From Mucilaginibacter sp. (GTDB lineage Bacteria; Bacteroidota; Bacteroidia; Sphingobacteriales; Sphingobacteriaceae), in NCBI RefSeq assembly GCF_025362475.1, contig NZ_JANYGH010000008.1:62001-126000 (forward strand): a stretch of DNA of 64,000 nt, in the 5' to 3' direction. The translations under genes were made by a program, and so were the position numbers. Under the pieces are notes generated by a model. The model saw only the letters and a program-made list of their open reading frames with translations, made no database searches and had not been told where the DNA came from. How positions within the stretch are numbered: the first letter of the stretch is position 1; the number at the start of each line of letters is the position of its first letter. This document shows positions 36,783 through 45,178 of this stretch, in pieces.

Positions 36783-37351
36783 TAGTTCTTTTTGATAGTA
36801 AAGTTGGCTGCATTGATATCAAATGTCGCAGCCTTATGTTTAGTTGCTGTGCTACTCCGCAAGTTATCGACAAAACAATAAGCGTCCGTGAATTTGATTG
36901 GGGATACGGTTGCAATGTAATAACAGTTGCTTTTGATCTCCGTAAACCAGTCGCGGGTTAATATCTTCGCGGTAAAGCGCATATCTTCCTGGGCTTTGAT
37001 CTCCGCAGCGGAAAGCCGGTCGCCGTTCTTGGAGGTGATATTGGGTGTAAGCAATTCCCAGGCTACAGGTTTGGTGCCGATTTGATTATTTTCCCCTTTT
37101 TCGATAACAATAGGGATATCTAAATTGGGGTAACCTACCATCGAAAATGTAATTCTTTGCGAACCTTCAGGCGGGAGCAGTGTAAAGGTGCAGTCCTGTC
37201 CGGTAGCTGCCTGTATTTTAACAGCGGCATCGCTGATGGTTGCATAAGGCAATGTTGAACTGCCATCGGTCACCGTTTCGCCAAGTAAGCCTTGAGCAAA
37301 AGCAATGATGCTTAAAAATAACAGTGCTGCTATCACGTAAAATTGTTTCAT
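36782..37351 (-). CDS. Secreted protein of unknown function in the phosphonate-like operon
   Basis: The 189-residue protein has a clear signal peptide (IAALLFLSIIAFAQ). The mature part is mostly strands (TLPYATISDAAVKIQAATGQDC, ITFSMVGYPNLDIPIVIEKG), reminiscent of a carboxypeptidase-regulatory-like or Ig fold. The second half (MRFTAKILTRDWFTEIKSNCYYIATVSP) is unfamiliar. It has two cysteines in the mature part. It is the first gene of the three-gene minus-strand operon and is translationally coupled to the dehydrogenase, so it is probably a periplasmic partner in uptake or sensing. I do not recognise a family. Confidence 0.7.
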   Translation of the reverse strand: MKQFYVIAALLFLSIIAFAQGLLGETVTDGSSTLPYATISDAAVKIQAATGQDCTFTLLPPEGSQRITFSMVGYPNLDIPIVIEKGENNQIGTKPVAWELLTPNITSKNGDRLSAAEIKAQEDMRFTAKILTRDWFTEIKSNCYYIATVSPIKFTDAYCFVDNLRSSTATKHKAATFDINAANFTIKKN

Positions 37352-37409
37352 TATAACAGGAGGTTTTAATGATGGTTTGTTTAATACTCAAATTGAATAT
37401 GCAATATTA

Positions 37410-37424
37410 GTAAACATTTGTTTA
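37410..37424. promoter_or_regulatory. Operator-like near-palindrome (left site)
   Basis: GTAAACATTTGTTTA is a near-perfect inverted repeat of GTAAACA/TGTTTA half-sites in the divergent region. It overlaps the TTTG of the proposed regulator promoter. It shares half-sites with the right site at 37462, so both probably bind the XRE-cupin protein encoded next door. Confidence 0.6.
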
Positions 37425-37451
37425 TAAATATTAAACTTTTTTATACTTTTG
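37417..37451 (+). promoter_or_regulatory. Bacteroidota-type promoter for the XRE-cupin regulator
   Basis: TTTG (37417-37420) is 23 bases upstream of TACTTTTG (37444-37451), matching the -33 TTTG / -7 TAnnTTTG pattern. Transcription would start near 37457, about 45 bases before the start codon. An alternative -7 box, TATATTTG at 37493-37500, would give a leaderless message. Confidence 0.5.
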
Positions 37452-37461
37452 TTAAGTATTT

Positions 37462-37487
37462 GTAAACAATTGTTCAATATTGTTTAC
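37462..37487. promoter_or_regulatory. Operator-like inverted repeat (right site)
   Basis: GTAAACAAT (37462-37470) and ATTGTTTAC (37479-37487) are perfect inverted arms separated by 8 bases. The site lies between the predicted transcription start and the regulator ATG, fitting autorepression, and about 110 bases upstream of the divergent operon start. Confidence 0.65.
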
Positions 37488-37501
37488 TCTTCTATATTTG
37501 T

Positions 37502-38089
37502 ATGATGGAAAGTAATATGCAGGGTGCATTTGTCATCGAGGTGAGTAAAAGGATCAAACTTAAGCGAATAGAAAAGCGGCTTACCTTACAGGAACTGGCT
37601 AACAAAAGCGGTGTGTCAAAGGGATTGATCTCGCAGATAGAGAATGGCCGGAGTATTCCTTCGCTGCCAGTCATGTTCAGTATCATCCAATCATTAGATA
37701 CTGCGCTCAGTGATTTTTTTGTGGGTTTGGAATTAAATGAGCCAATGGTGATTATTGAGCGCGCCGGTGATTATGACAGCTTTGAAAAAGAGAACGCCAC
37801 GGGCTTTTATTACAAGCGTATGCTGACACGTACCCTTAGTGCAAGTACAGTGGACTTCGTGCTGCTGGATCTGCACCCAAACTCACACCGCGAACAAGTG
37901 AGTACGGATGCATTTGAATATAAATATGTACTCAGCGGCAAGGTAGATTATCTGATCAACGGTGAAAATTATGCACTGCAAAAAGGCGACAGTTTGTTTT
38001 TTGATGGCCGCCTCACTCATGTACCGAAAAACAATACCAGCGAGATCTGCAGTATGCTGATCGTTTACTTCTTCGATCAAAAATTATAA
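37502..38089 (+). CDS. XRE-family regulator with C-terminal cupin
   Basis: The 195-residue protein has an N-terminal helix-turn-helix (RIKLKRIEKRLTLQELANKSGVSKGLISQIENGRSIPSLPVMFSI) and a C-terminal double-stranded beta-helix (LHPNSHREQVSTDAFEYKYVLSGKVDYLINGENYALQKGDSLFFDGRLTHVPKN). The cupin binds a small effector in this class (HipB/SutR-like, PuuR-like). ATG is possible at 37502, 37505 or 37517. It diverges from the transporter operon and precedes the phosphonatase-like gene by 39 bases, with two inverted-repeat operators upstream. It is the likely local regulator of both arms. Confidence 0.9.
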   Translation: MMESNMQGAFVIEVSKRIKLKRIEKRLTLQELANKSGVSKGLISQIENGRSIPSLPVMFSIIQSLDTALSDFFVGLELNEPMVIIERAGDYDSFEKENATGFYYKRMLTRTLSASTVDFVLLDLHPNSHREQVSTDAFEYKYVLSGKVDYLINGENYALQKGDSLFFDGRLTHVPKNNTSEICSMLIVYFFDQKL

Positions 38090-38128
38090 TTAGAAAAAAA
38101 AACTCTTACATCTTATACCCGAAAAATA

Positions 38129-38809
38129 ATGTCTGATAAAATAAAAATGGTCGTGTTTGATATGGCCGGTACTACAGTTAATGAAGATAATATTGTTTAT
38201 AAAACATTAAGAAGCGCTATCAATGAAGCTGGCTTTGCCTTTACTTTGAATGAAGTATTAGCAGAAGGTGCCGGTAAAGAAAAAAAGCAAGCCATCAGAT
38301 CCATCTTAAAAGTATACGCAGGTGTGAAAGATGAAAAACTGATCAATATAATTTTCAATAATTTTTTACAAATGCTAACTCAGGCTTACCTAATTGCCGA
38401 TATATTCCCTCAACCTAACGCGTTTAAGCTTTTTATTAAGTTAAAAGCGCAGCATATTATTACTGTATTAAATACAGGATATGATAGAGGAACGGCCCAT
38501 TCTATTATTCGTAAATTGAAATGGCAAGAAGGCATTGATTTTGATTGCCTTGTTACGGCAACCGATGTAGATAAAAACAGACCCAACCCGGATATGATTT
38601 ATTTTGCTATGAAGAAATTTGGCATATCTGATGGCGCAGAAGTGGTAAAAGTGGGTGATTCAATCATTGATATACAAGAAGGGCAAAATGCAGGTTGTAG
38701 GCTAAGTATAGGTATAACAACTGGCGCACATACTTTAGCGCAGTTAAGAACTGCAAATCCAGATCATATTATTGAAGATCTGGAAGACCTTTTATCATTT
38801 ATTAACTAA
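38129..38809 (+). CDS. Phosphonatase-like HAD hydrolase
   Basis: The 226-residue HAD-superfamily protein starts with the nucleophile motif VVFDMAGTTVNED, where Ala-Gly-Thr-Thr-Val is characteristic of PhnX and its relatives (compare DWAGTTVD). Motif II is TVLNTGYDRG, and motifs III/IV are KNRPNPDMIYFAM and VGDSIIDIQEGQNAG. In the cap region AGKEK places Lys52 where the PhnX Schiff-base lysine is found (MGLLK); this alignment is by eye. It best fits the phosphonatase-like hydrolase group (TIGR03351), whose true substrate is not established. It follows the XRE-cupin gene closely. Confidence 0.85.
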   Translation: MSDKIKMVVFDMAGTTVNEDNIVYKTLRSAINEAGFAFTLNEVLAEGAGKEKKQAIRSILKVYAGVKDEKLINIIFNNFLQMLTQAYLIADIFPQPNAFKLFIKLKAQHIITVLNTGYDRGTAHSIIRKLKWQEGIDFDCLVTATDVDKNRPNPDMIYFAMKKFGISDGAEVVKVGDSIIDIQEGQNAGCRLSIGITTGAHTLAQLRTANPDHIIEDLEDLLSFIN

Positions 38810-39144
38810 AATATATTCCTGCATATTTCCCCCAAATAATAAAGACCGCTCCAATAGATGTAAGTTATTAATAATTTTACGGTATACCTCACGGCTATAT
38901 AACTAAATCATTCGTTCTAAGCTCCATTTGCCTGTTTCATTTTTCCCTACTGCTCATATATTCTTCGTAATCTCCTTTGGAAGGTATACGTTTTAACTAC
39001 CGCGCCACAGTTAAATGCCCGTGACTTCCGATGGATTTGTAGGGTTGCCTTGCAAAATGATATTACATGTCCGTTTATACTGTACGCAATCGTTTGATCT
39101 TAATATTAAAATTGTTTTTAATATTATTTTGATAAGTTTGGGTA
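38810..39144 (+). other. Non-coding gap carrying the promoter of the glycosidase gene
   Basis: About 335 bases without a credible reading frame. Its 3' end holds TTG (39112-39114) and TAAGTTTG (39133-39140), separated by 18 bases, a good -33/-7 match. Transcription would start at about 39145-39148, on or next to the start codon. Confidence 0.5.
39112..39140 (+). promoter_or_regulatory. Promoter predicted to give a leaderless mRNA
   Basis: TTG - 18 bases - TAAGTTTG matches the Bacteroidota promoter. The -7 box ends 4 bases before the ATG at 39145, so the message would have almost no 5' leader. Confidence 0.5.
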
Positions 39145-40431
39145 ATGAATATAATTATAGCCCTAATTTTAACTGTCATATGCTTCTCGTCGGTAAAAGC
39201 GCAAAATAAACTGGCACAAACAATCAGGGACGATAAAAGACTCGATACTGTGTATACCGAGGCAACATTATTACTTGGTAAAGGCTTTAATGCCGGCGAT
39301 GGCTATCCGCAGGTTTGGATACGCGATTTTAACACCTTCATTGAAACTTCCTGCAAGGTTTACAGCAAGGATAGTATCCGTAAAAACCTGCTAACGTTTT
39401 TGAAATTGCAGCAGCCCAACGGCGAAATTGTAGATGGATATGTTTTAAAAGGGCACGTTACCTGGGATGATCCTAATATTTACACATCCGTAAACGACAC
39501 CACACATGTTGGTTTTAAAAATACAGTTGAAACAGATCAGGAAACTTCGCTGATACAGGCTTTTTCAAAATACATAAAAATTACAGGAGATAAATCGATA
39601 TTAAACGAACGTATTGCCGGACAAACGGCTCGTCAACGCCTTGAGCTATCTATACAATATCTGCTGAAAAGCAGGTATTCAAAAAAATACCAGCTTTTAA
39701 CCGGTGCTACCACGCAAGATTGGGGCGATGTACAAATAGAAGGGGGCGCGGTTGTGGATATAGATGCTAACACACATTGGGCAATTGATATTTATGATAA
39801 TGCCATGTTTGTGATAGCGCTTAAAAACATGGCCGGGTTTTATGAAGATAATGCATCAAGGCAAAAATGGCTCAGCTTAAAAAGCCTGACGGTTAAAAAG
39901 ATACGGCAACATCTTTGGGATTCAAAAAAATATAAGTTTATACCGCATGTATATTTAGCTTCATCTCCGTTTCCGGCATTGTTTAATGAAAATGATATCT
40001 GTTTTCATGGAGGTACAGCTGTAGCTATCGAAGCTGGTTTGCTTAGCCGACAAGAAATAAAGTTAGTCAACCTACGCATGGTTAAAGATGTAAAGTTATC
40101 TGGCGCGCCATCGGTAGGATTAACACTTTACCCTATTTATCCTGAAAATATCTATAAAAACTCCACTGTATCAAAGCCATATATTTATCAAAACGGCGGC
40201 GATTGGGCCTGGTTTGGCGCAAGGATGATAACGCAGCTTACCGAAAACGGTTATATTGAAGAAGCATACGATGAACTGCAACCCATGATAACCAGAACAT
40301 TGCGTGATAAACACTTTTACGAGTGGTACAGCAGGGACAATAAGCCCAACGGCTCATCAAACTTTAAAGGCTCGGCAGGGCAGCTTGCGCAGGCAATTCA
40401 AGCATTAAAAAGCTGGGCGCGGGCGCATTAA
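39145..40431 (+). CDS. Six-hairpin (alpha/alpha-barrel) glycosidase-like protein
   Basis: The 428-residue protein has a signal peptide (IIALILTVICFSSVKAQ). Helix-pair repeats with GDGYPQVWIRDFNTFIETSC, ATTQDWGDVQ, NDICFHGGTAVAIEAG, QNGGDWAWFGARMI and NFKGSAGQLAQAI fit the six-hairpin glycosidase superfamily (GH15/GH63/GH65-like fold). Acidic residues in WIRDF, TQDWGD and NGGDW are candidate catalytic residues. The numbered family cannot be given. It lies beside the AraC gene (convergent) and upstream of the GH2/sugar-acid cluster, so it may supply its substrate. Confidence 0.7.
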   Translation: MNIIIALILTVICFSSVKAQNKLAQTIRDDKRLDTVYTEATLLLGKGFNAGDGYPQVWIRDFNTFIETSCKVYSKDSIRKNLLTFLKLQQPNGEIVDGYVLKGHVTWDDPNIYTSVNDTTHVGFKNTVETDQETSLIQAFSKYIKITGDKSILNERIAGQTARQRLELSIQYLLKSRYSKKYQLLTGATTQDWGDVQIEGGAVVDIDANTHWAIDIYDNAMFVIALKNMAGFYEDNASRQKWLSLKSLTVKKIRQHLWDSKKYKFIPHVYLASSPFPALFNENDICFHGGTAVAIEAGLLSRQEIKLVNLRMVKDVKLSGAPSVGLTLYPIYPENIYKNSTVSKPYIYQNGGDWAWFGARMITQLTENGYIEEAYDELQPMITRTLRDKHFYEWYSRDNKPNGSSNFKGSAGQLAQAIQALKSWARAH

Positions 40432-40462
40432 ATTTGTAGCTACCTGCCTTGTGTTTGCTCTA

Positions 40463-41329
40463 TTATACTTTTAACTGTTTCTTATATTCTGACGGGCTTT
40501 TGCATGTGATTGATCTGAAGAATTTATTAAAATTGCCGAGGTTATTATAGCCGCACTGATAACACACATCAGCTATAGAATACTCTTCATTTCGCAGCAA
40601 TTTACAAGCATGCCCTATCCTTATTTCATTTAAAAATTGCGTTAGTGATTTTTGCGTACGTGCTTTGAAAAATCTGCAAAACGAATTTGTGGTCATATTA
40701 CACAAATCAGCGACTTCTTTAAGCGTAACGTCGCGATGAAAGTTTTCCATCAAAAATTTATATACCCTGTTAATTCTATTGGTATCCTTTTCATCATAGG
40801 AGTTTTTAAAATTGAAACTGGCTAAATAATTATACTCCGTTGATGTTGACAAAATTTCAATCACCTGGAGGAAATGGATTATTTTTTTGAACCCTCCTTT
40901 TTCCGATATATTCGACAAGATCTTGATAACCTTCTTATTTGCTTCGCCGTAAAATCTCATCCCCCTTGCCGAGCGCGTGATCAGATCCTCTGTGGGGTTT
41001 AATATATTCTGTTCATCAGTTAAGCTTAAAAGGAAATCGGCAGGGAAATAGATCACCGTAGATTTAACAGGATTATGCGCCAATTCCTGTTGAAAAAGCT
41101 TGTCATTTAACCATATATGAGGTAGATTTGGCCCCATCAAAACAAGATCGTCTTCTTCAAAATTATCTATATAATCACCCACAATACGCTTGCCATGGCT
41201 TTTCTCTATCCATACCAACTCACAAAGATTATGAAAATGGAAAGGGCTAATCAAGTTAAACGTTTCCAGCTTCTTGATTTGAATTGTTTTCCGACCCGAT
41301 AAATTGACATCTATTAGTTGTGGTTTCAA
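40463..41329 (-). CDS. AraC-family transcriptional regulator
   Basis: The 288-residue protein has an N-terminal cupin-type effector domain (SPFHFHNLCELVWIEKSHGKRIVGDYIDNFEEDDLVLMGPNLPHIW). The C-terminal AraC DNA-binding domain has two helix-turn-helix units (VTLKEVADLCNMTTNSFCRFFKARTQKSLTQFLNEIRI and YSIADVCYQCGYNNLGNFNKFFRSITCKSPSEYKKQ). It is divergent from the rraA-like/GH2 operon across 177 bases, so it most likely activates that operon in response to a sugar or sugar acid. Confidence 0.93.
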   Translation of the reverse strand: MKPQLIDVNLSGRKTIQIKKLETFNLISPFHFHNLCELVWIEKSHGKRIVGDYIDNFEEDDLVLMGPNLPHIWLNDKLFQQELAHNPVKSTVIYFPADFLLSLTDEQNILNPTEDLITRSARGMRFYGEANKKVIKILSNISEKGGFKKIIHFLQVIEILSTSTEYNYLASFNFKNSYDEKDTNRINRVYKFLMENFHRDVTLKEVADLCNMTTNSFCRFFKARTQKSLTQFLNEIRIGHACKLLRNEEYSIADVCYQCGYNNLGNFNKFFRSITCKSPSEYKKQLKV

Positions 41330-41506
41330 TTCAATCTTCCTTTAAATGTGGATACAAAAATCTTCATGCTTAATCGAGCAACTAAATTAACCACCTTTTC
41401 AAAATAAACAGTTGTTTTATGGTAAAATAGTTTAAATACACGTTAAGTAGCTTTTAGAAAATAACTTCCATACCGTGTACCTTTAGCTATTGCAAACACA
41501 CAACAG

Positions 41507-42223
41507 ATGAAAGAAGATAATAATACAAAGGATTTACCAAAGCTCTGGGATACTGACGATGAGCTTTTCCATCTTGTTCGCAAAGAGCTGTACACCGCAG
41601 TAGTAGGCGATATCATGGATAAGCTGGGTCTTTTTAACCAGTTTTTACCCCCGCAAATAGTTCCGCTACAGGAAAATACATTTATTGTTGGCCGGGCCAT
41701 GACGGTGTTGGAAGCTGATGTAAATTCAGTTTCAAGCAATTTTAACCCTATCTTAAATAAGCCTTTTGGATTGATGCTGGAAGCGTTGGATAATTTAAAG
41801 GAAAACGAGATATACGTATGTACCGGCTCCTCGCCAGATTACGCCCTTTGGGGAGAATTGATGAGCGTAAGGGCTCAAAAATTGGGCGCAGCCGGGGCCG
41901 TTGTTGATGGCTACTCGAGGGATACCATAGGCATCCGTAATATTGGCTTTCCGGTATTCTCACACGGTCGCTACGCCCAGGATCAGGCACCACGCGGGAA
42001 AGTGATAGATTACCGTGTACCCATAAAAATCAGGGCGGTAAGTATTAACCCCGGCGATATTGTTTTAGGTGATATTGATGGAGTTTGTATCATCCCCAAA
42101 GAGGTTGAAGAAAAAGTTTTTTCATTAGCGATTGAAAAAGCAAGGGGCGAAAAAATGGTAATGAAAAAAATAGAAGAAGGCATGAGCGCTAAAGACGCAT
42201 TTGAAAAGTATGGGATCATGTAA
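41507..42223 (+). CDS. RraA-like / HMG-aldolase-type protein
   Basis: The 238-residue protein matches the RraA fold: LYTAVVGDIMDKLG near the start, then GELMSVRAQKLGAAGAVVDGYSRD with the conserved Gly-Glu-Leu and Asp-Gly-x-x-Arg-Asp that bind metal and substrate, and VLGDIDGVCIIPKEV. In this superfamily, true RraA proteins regulate RNase E, while relatives are class II pyruvate aldolases that cleave 4-hydroxy-2-oxo acids. In a cluster with a dehydratase, lactonase and dehydrogenase, an aldolase role on a keto-acid is more likely. It is the first gene of the operon, 31 bases before the first GH2. Confidence 0.85.
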   Translation: MKEDNNTKDLPKLWDTDDELFHLVRKELYTAVVGDIMDKLGLFNQFLPPQIVPLQENTFIVGRAMTVLEADVNSVSSNFNPILNKPFGLMLEALDNLKENEIYVCTGSSPDYALWGELMSVRAQKLGAAGAVVDGYSRDTIGIRNIGFPVFSHGRYAQDQAPRGKVIDYRVPIKIRAVSINPGDIVLGDIDGVCIIPKEVEEKVFSLAIEKARGEKMVMKKIEEGMSAKDAFEKYGIM

Positions 42224-42254
42224 TTGTTTGTTCATCGGGAGCTAAAAAACGCAA

Positions 42255-45167
42255 ATGAAAAATTTTTATAAAACACTTATAGGTTTACTGATTTTGAATT
42301 GCACTGCAAAGGCGCAAATTCAAAAGATCGATTATACCACTGCCGACAAGCAGGTTTTAAAACTTAACCGGGTATCGCCGGCCGGTTCATCACAACCCAA
42401 CAAGCTATCGTTAGATGGTACCTGGCTTTTTTCTGAAAATATCAATACATCGCCCTGCGCCAAGAATATACAAGTGCCGGGCGAGTGGGTAATGCAGGGC
42501 TTCACGGTTGATAACGAGGCTTATGCTGGTTATCAAAAAAACTTCACCCTGCCTGAAAACTGGAAAGGCAAACGTTTAAAATTGCGTTTTGATGCGGTGT
42601 ACAGCGAATCAGAAATCTGGCTTAATGATAAGAAAATCGCCAGCCATTTGGGTGGTTTCACCCCATTTGAAGTTGACGTAACCAATTTCGTTAAACAAAG
42701 TGGCGATAACCAATTATTGGTAAAGGTAAAATCAAGCAGCAAGGCTGATTCATTGGCAAGCGCCTCGCAATACGCGGTACATCCATTAGGCGGCATTTCC
42801 AGAAAGGTATATTTGATGGCTGTTGCTCCGGTGAATTTTGCCTATGTTGATATAAAGACCAACTTAGATAAAAACTATGAAAACGCCGTTTTAAATACGG
42901 ATGTAATTATTGCCAACGAGCAGGATGCCAAAGCAGAAAAACTAAGCCTGAAAGCCGAGTTATTTAAAGCCGATGGCACTACCAAAGTTGGCGAGAAGCT
43001 GGTTTCCGTCGATGGCATTAACAAAGGCGGTTTTTTGCAGCAAAACATCAGTTTCGATGTATCAAAACCCCAGAAATGGGACCCGGAACATCCTAACCTT
43101 TACGTTGTAAAACTGAGTATTTTAGATGGGGCCAATGTTCAGGATGGGATTACCAAAAGCATCGGTTTCCGGCAGATAGAAGTTAGGGGGAATCGTGTAT
43201 TTGTAAATAATATGCCTATTAAGCTGCGTGGCGTTTGCCATCATGAAACTATGCCTTTGCGTGGCCGTTCGGTAAATGATAACATGTGGGAAAAAGATGT
43301 GCAGCTGTTTCGCGAGGCCAACGTGAATTATATGCGCACATCACATTATCCGCCAGCCGAAGAGTTGATAGACGCCTGCAACCGCCTGGGTATGTTTTTA
43401 GAAGTGGAAGCGCCCTTTTGCTGGGCCGAAAATACCCAGGTAACTTTAGGTACCCCCATTTACCAAACCCTGATGGTTGATCAAACATTGGATATGGTAA
43501 ACTATTTCAGATCCAACCCATCGGTGCTTACATGGTCAATAGGTAATGAATCTGAGAATTATAAAAACTATTTCAAGGAAACCGCCAAATTGATTAAACA
43601 ATTTGACCCCACCCGACCGCGTAATTTTAGCCAATACGGGCCTGAAGCTGATGAAGGCGACCTGGAAATATGTAATCACCACTATCCCGGGCCTGGCGGA
43701 CCAGAAGAATACCGCAATTATAAGCGCCCTATTGTTTTTGATGAATATGTGCACTTAAACGCCTATAACCGTTTAGAATTGGTTACCGATCCCGGTGTAC
43801 GCGACGCCTGGGGAATTGGATTTGAAGCCATGTGGGAAAAAATGTATAAAACAGATGCCGTTTTAGGCGGTGCAATTTGGGCAGGTATCGATGATACTTT
43901 CTTTTTGCCGGATGGAAAAACAGTAGGCTACGGCACCTGGGGCCCTCTTGACGGCTGGCGCAGGGAAAAACCGGAATACTGGCATATGAAAAAAATATAT
44001 TCGCCGGTTAAAATAAAATTGGTCAGCAATTGGCTAAATGGCAAGATTGCTCTTGAACTGGAAAACAGGTTGCTTTTCAGTAACCTTAACGAATGTAAAA
44101 TAGAATGGAGCATAGCCGGCGAAACCGGTTTAATAAAAGCCGATTTAAAAAGAGATGCCAAAACAACAGCAGATATTGCCATCAGCAAAAAACCATCATC
44201 TTCTGATAAACTAACCATTAAAGTTTATGACCCGCGTGGCGTATTAATTGATATTTATCAGTTTTCGGTAGTGCCGGCTGTTTCGATTGTAACATCTTCC
44301 AAAACAAATGTGGATCCGTGGAGCTACCAGCAAAACCAAAATACCCTTATTGCCAAAACAGCAAACATGCAGGTTAACTTCAATTTAGCAAATGGTGATA
44401 TTGAACAGGTTACCAACGAAGGAAAAAACGTTTGGACTACCGGAACAAGATTAATGGTTTTACCTTTAAATGGTGATGGCAACGGCGTACAAATGACGGG
44501 CGACAACAAAAAATTTGAGCCTTTTACTGATGTATGCAAAAACCGTGTGGTAAAAGAAATTAAGCTGGATAAAGCGCAAAATGGTTTTACTGTGAGCATT
44601 GCCGATACTTATAGTGAAGCTACCGGTGTAACCACTTATCATTTCCTGGCCGGTGGAACGGTAAAAATAGATTATAGATATACCATCAAAAAAGATGTGA
44701 ACCCACGCCAATGGGGATTGGTTTTTGGCTTGCCTGGCACTTTCCAGGTATTGGATTGGGATAGAAATGCCCAATGGAATTACTACCCGGCAGACCATAT
44801 CGGACGCCCTAATGGTAAGGCAATGCTGATGTCGGATACGAAAGTAGTAGGCCCGGCAGGCCCATCTGTTTTGCCAATGACACCCTGGAGTTTGGATAGG
44901 AATGATTTAGGGACCAATGATTTCAGGTCGACCAAAATGTATATTAACCGGGCAGCATTGACCAATGGCATCTCCTCATTTAATGTAATAGCTAACGGAC
45001 AGCAACATATCAGGGCATGGAAAGACCAGCAAAATATTAAAACCTTAGTTGCCGGATATAGCAACATGGGCTCCGAAAGATTTTTCAGAGGCCACGCCGA
45101 AAAAATGGACAGACCTTTAAAATCCGGAGATGTGATACAGGACAGTATCAATCTTCTGTTAAAATAA
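42255..45167 (+). CDS. GH2 beta-galactosidase-type enzyme (first of tandem pair)
   Basis: The 970-residue secreted protein has a signal peptide (LLILNCTAKAQ). The GH2 jelly roll (about 50-190) contains VPGEWVMQGFTVDNEAYAGYQKNF. The Ig-like domain precedes the TIM barrel, which contains GVCHHETMPLRGR and RTSHYPPAEELIDACNRLG. Acid/base is Glu432 in TWSIGNESEN; nucleophile is Glu497 in IVFDEYVHL. A long C-terminal beta domain (about 690-965) resembles the Bgal_small_N module of long LacZ enzymes. The partner gene begins 11 bases after its stop and is collinear throughout, so they arose by duplication. Confidence 0.92.
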   Translation: MKNFYKTLIGLLILNCTAKAQIQKIDYTTADKQVLKLNRVSPAGSSQPNKLSLDGTWLFSENINTSPCAKNIQVPGEWVMQGFTVDNEAYAGYQKNFTLPENWKGKRLKLRFDAVYSESEIWLNDKKIASHLGGFTPFEVDVTNFVKQSGDNQLLVKVKSSSKADSLASASQYAVHPLGGISRKVYLMAVAPVNFAYVDIKTNLDKNYENAVLNTDVIIANEQDAKAEKLSLKAELFKADGTTKVGEKLVSVDGINKGGFLQQNISFDVSKPQKWDPEHPNLYVVKLSILDGANVQDGITKSIGFRQIEVRGNRVFVNNMPIKLRGVCHHETMPLRGRSVNDNMWEKDVQLFREANVNYMRTSHYPPAEELIDACNRLGMFLEVEAPFCWAENTQVTLGTPIYQTLMVDQTLDMVNYFRSNPSVLTWSIGNESENYKNYFKETAKLIKQFDPTRPRNFSQYGPEADEGDLEICNHHYPGPGGPEEYRNYKRPIVFDEYVHLNAYNRLELVTDPGVRDAWGIGFEAMWEKMYKTDAVLGGAIWAGIDDTFFLPDGKTVGYGTWGPLDGWRREKPEYWHMKKIYSPVKIKLVSNWLNGKIALELENRLLFSNLNECKIEWSIAGETGLIKADLKRDAKTTADIAISKKPSSSDKLTIKVYDPRGVLIDIYQFSVVPAVSIVTSSKTNVDPWSYQQNQNTLIAKTANMQVNFNLANGDIEQVTNEGKNVWTTGTRLMVLPLNGDGNGVQMTGDNKKFEPFTDVCKNRVVKEIKLDKAQNGFTVSIADTYSEATGVTTYHFLAGGTVKIDYRYTIKKDVNPRQWGLVFGLPGTFQVLDWDRNAQWNYYPADHIGRPNGKAMLMSDTKVVGPAGPSVLPMTPWSLDRNDLGTNDFRSTKMYINRAALTNGISSFNVIANGQQHIRAWKDQQNIKTLVAGYSNMGSERFFRGHAEKMDRPLKSGDVIQDSINLLLK

Positions 45168-45178
45168 TAGCGCAAGCA

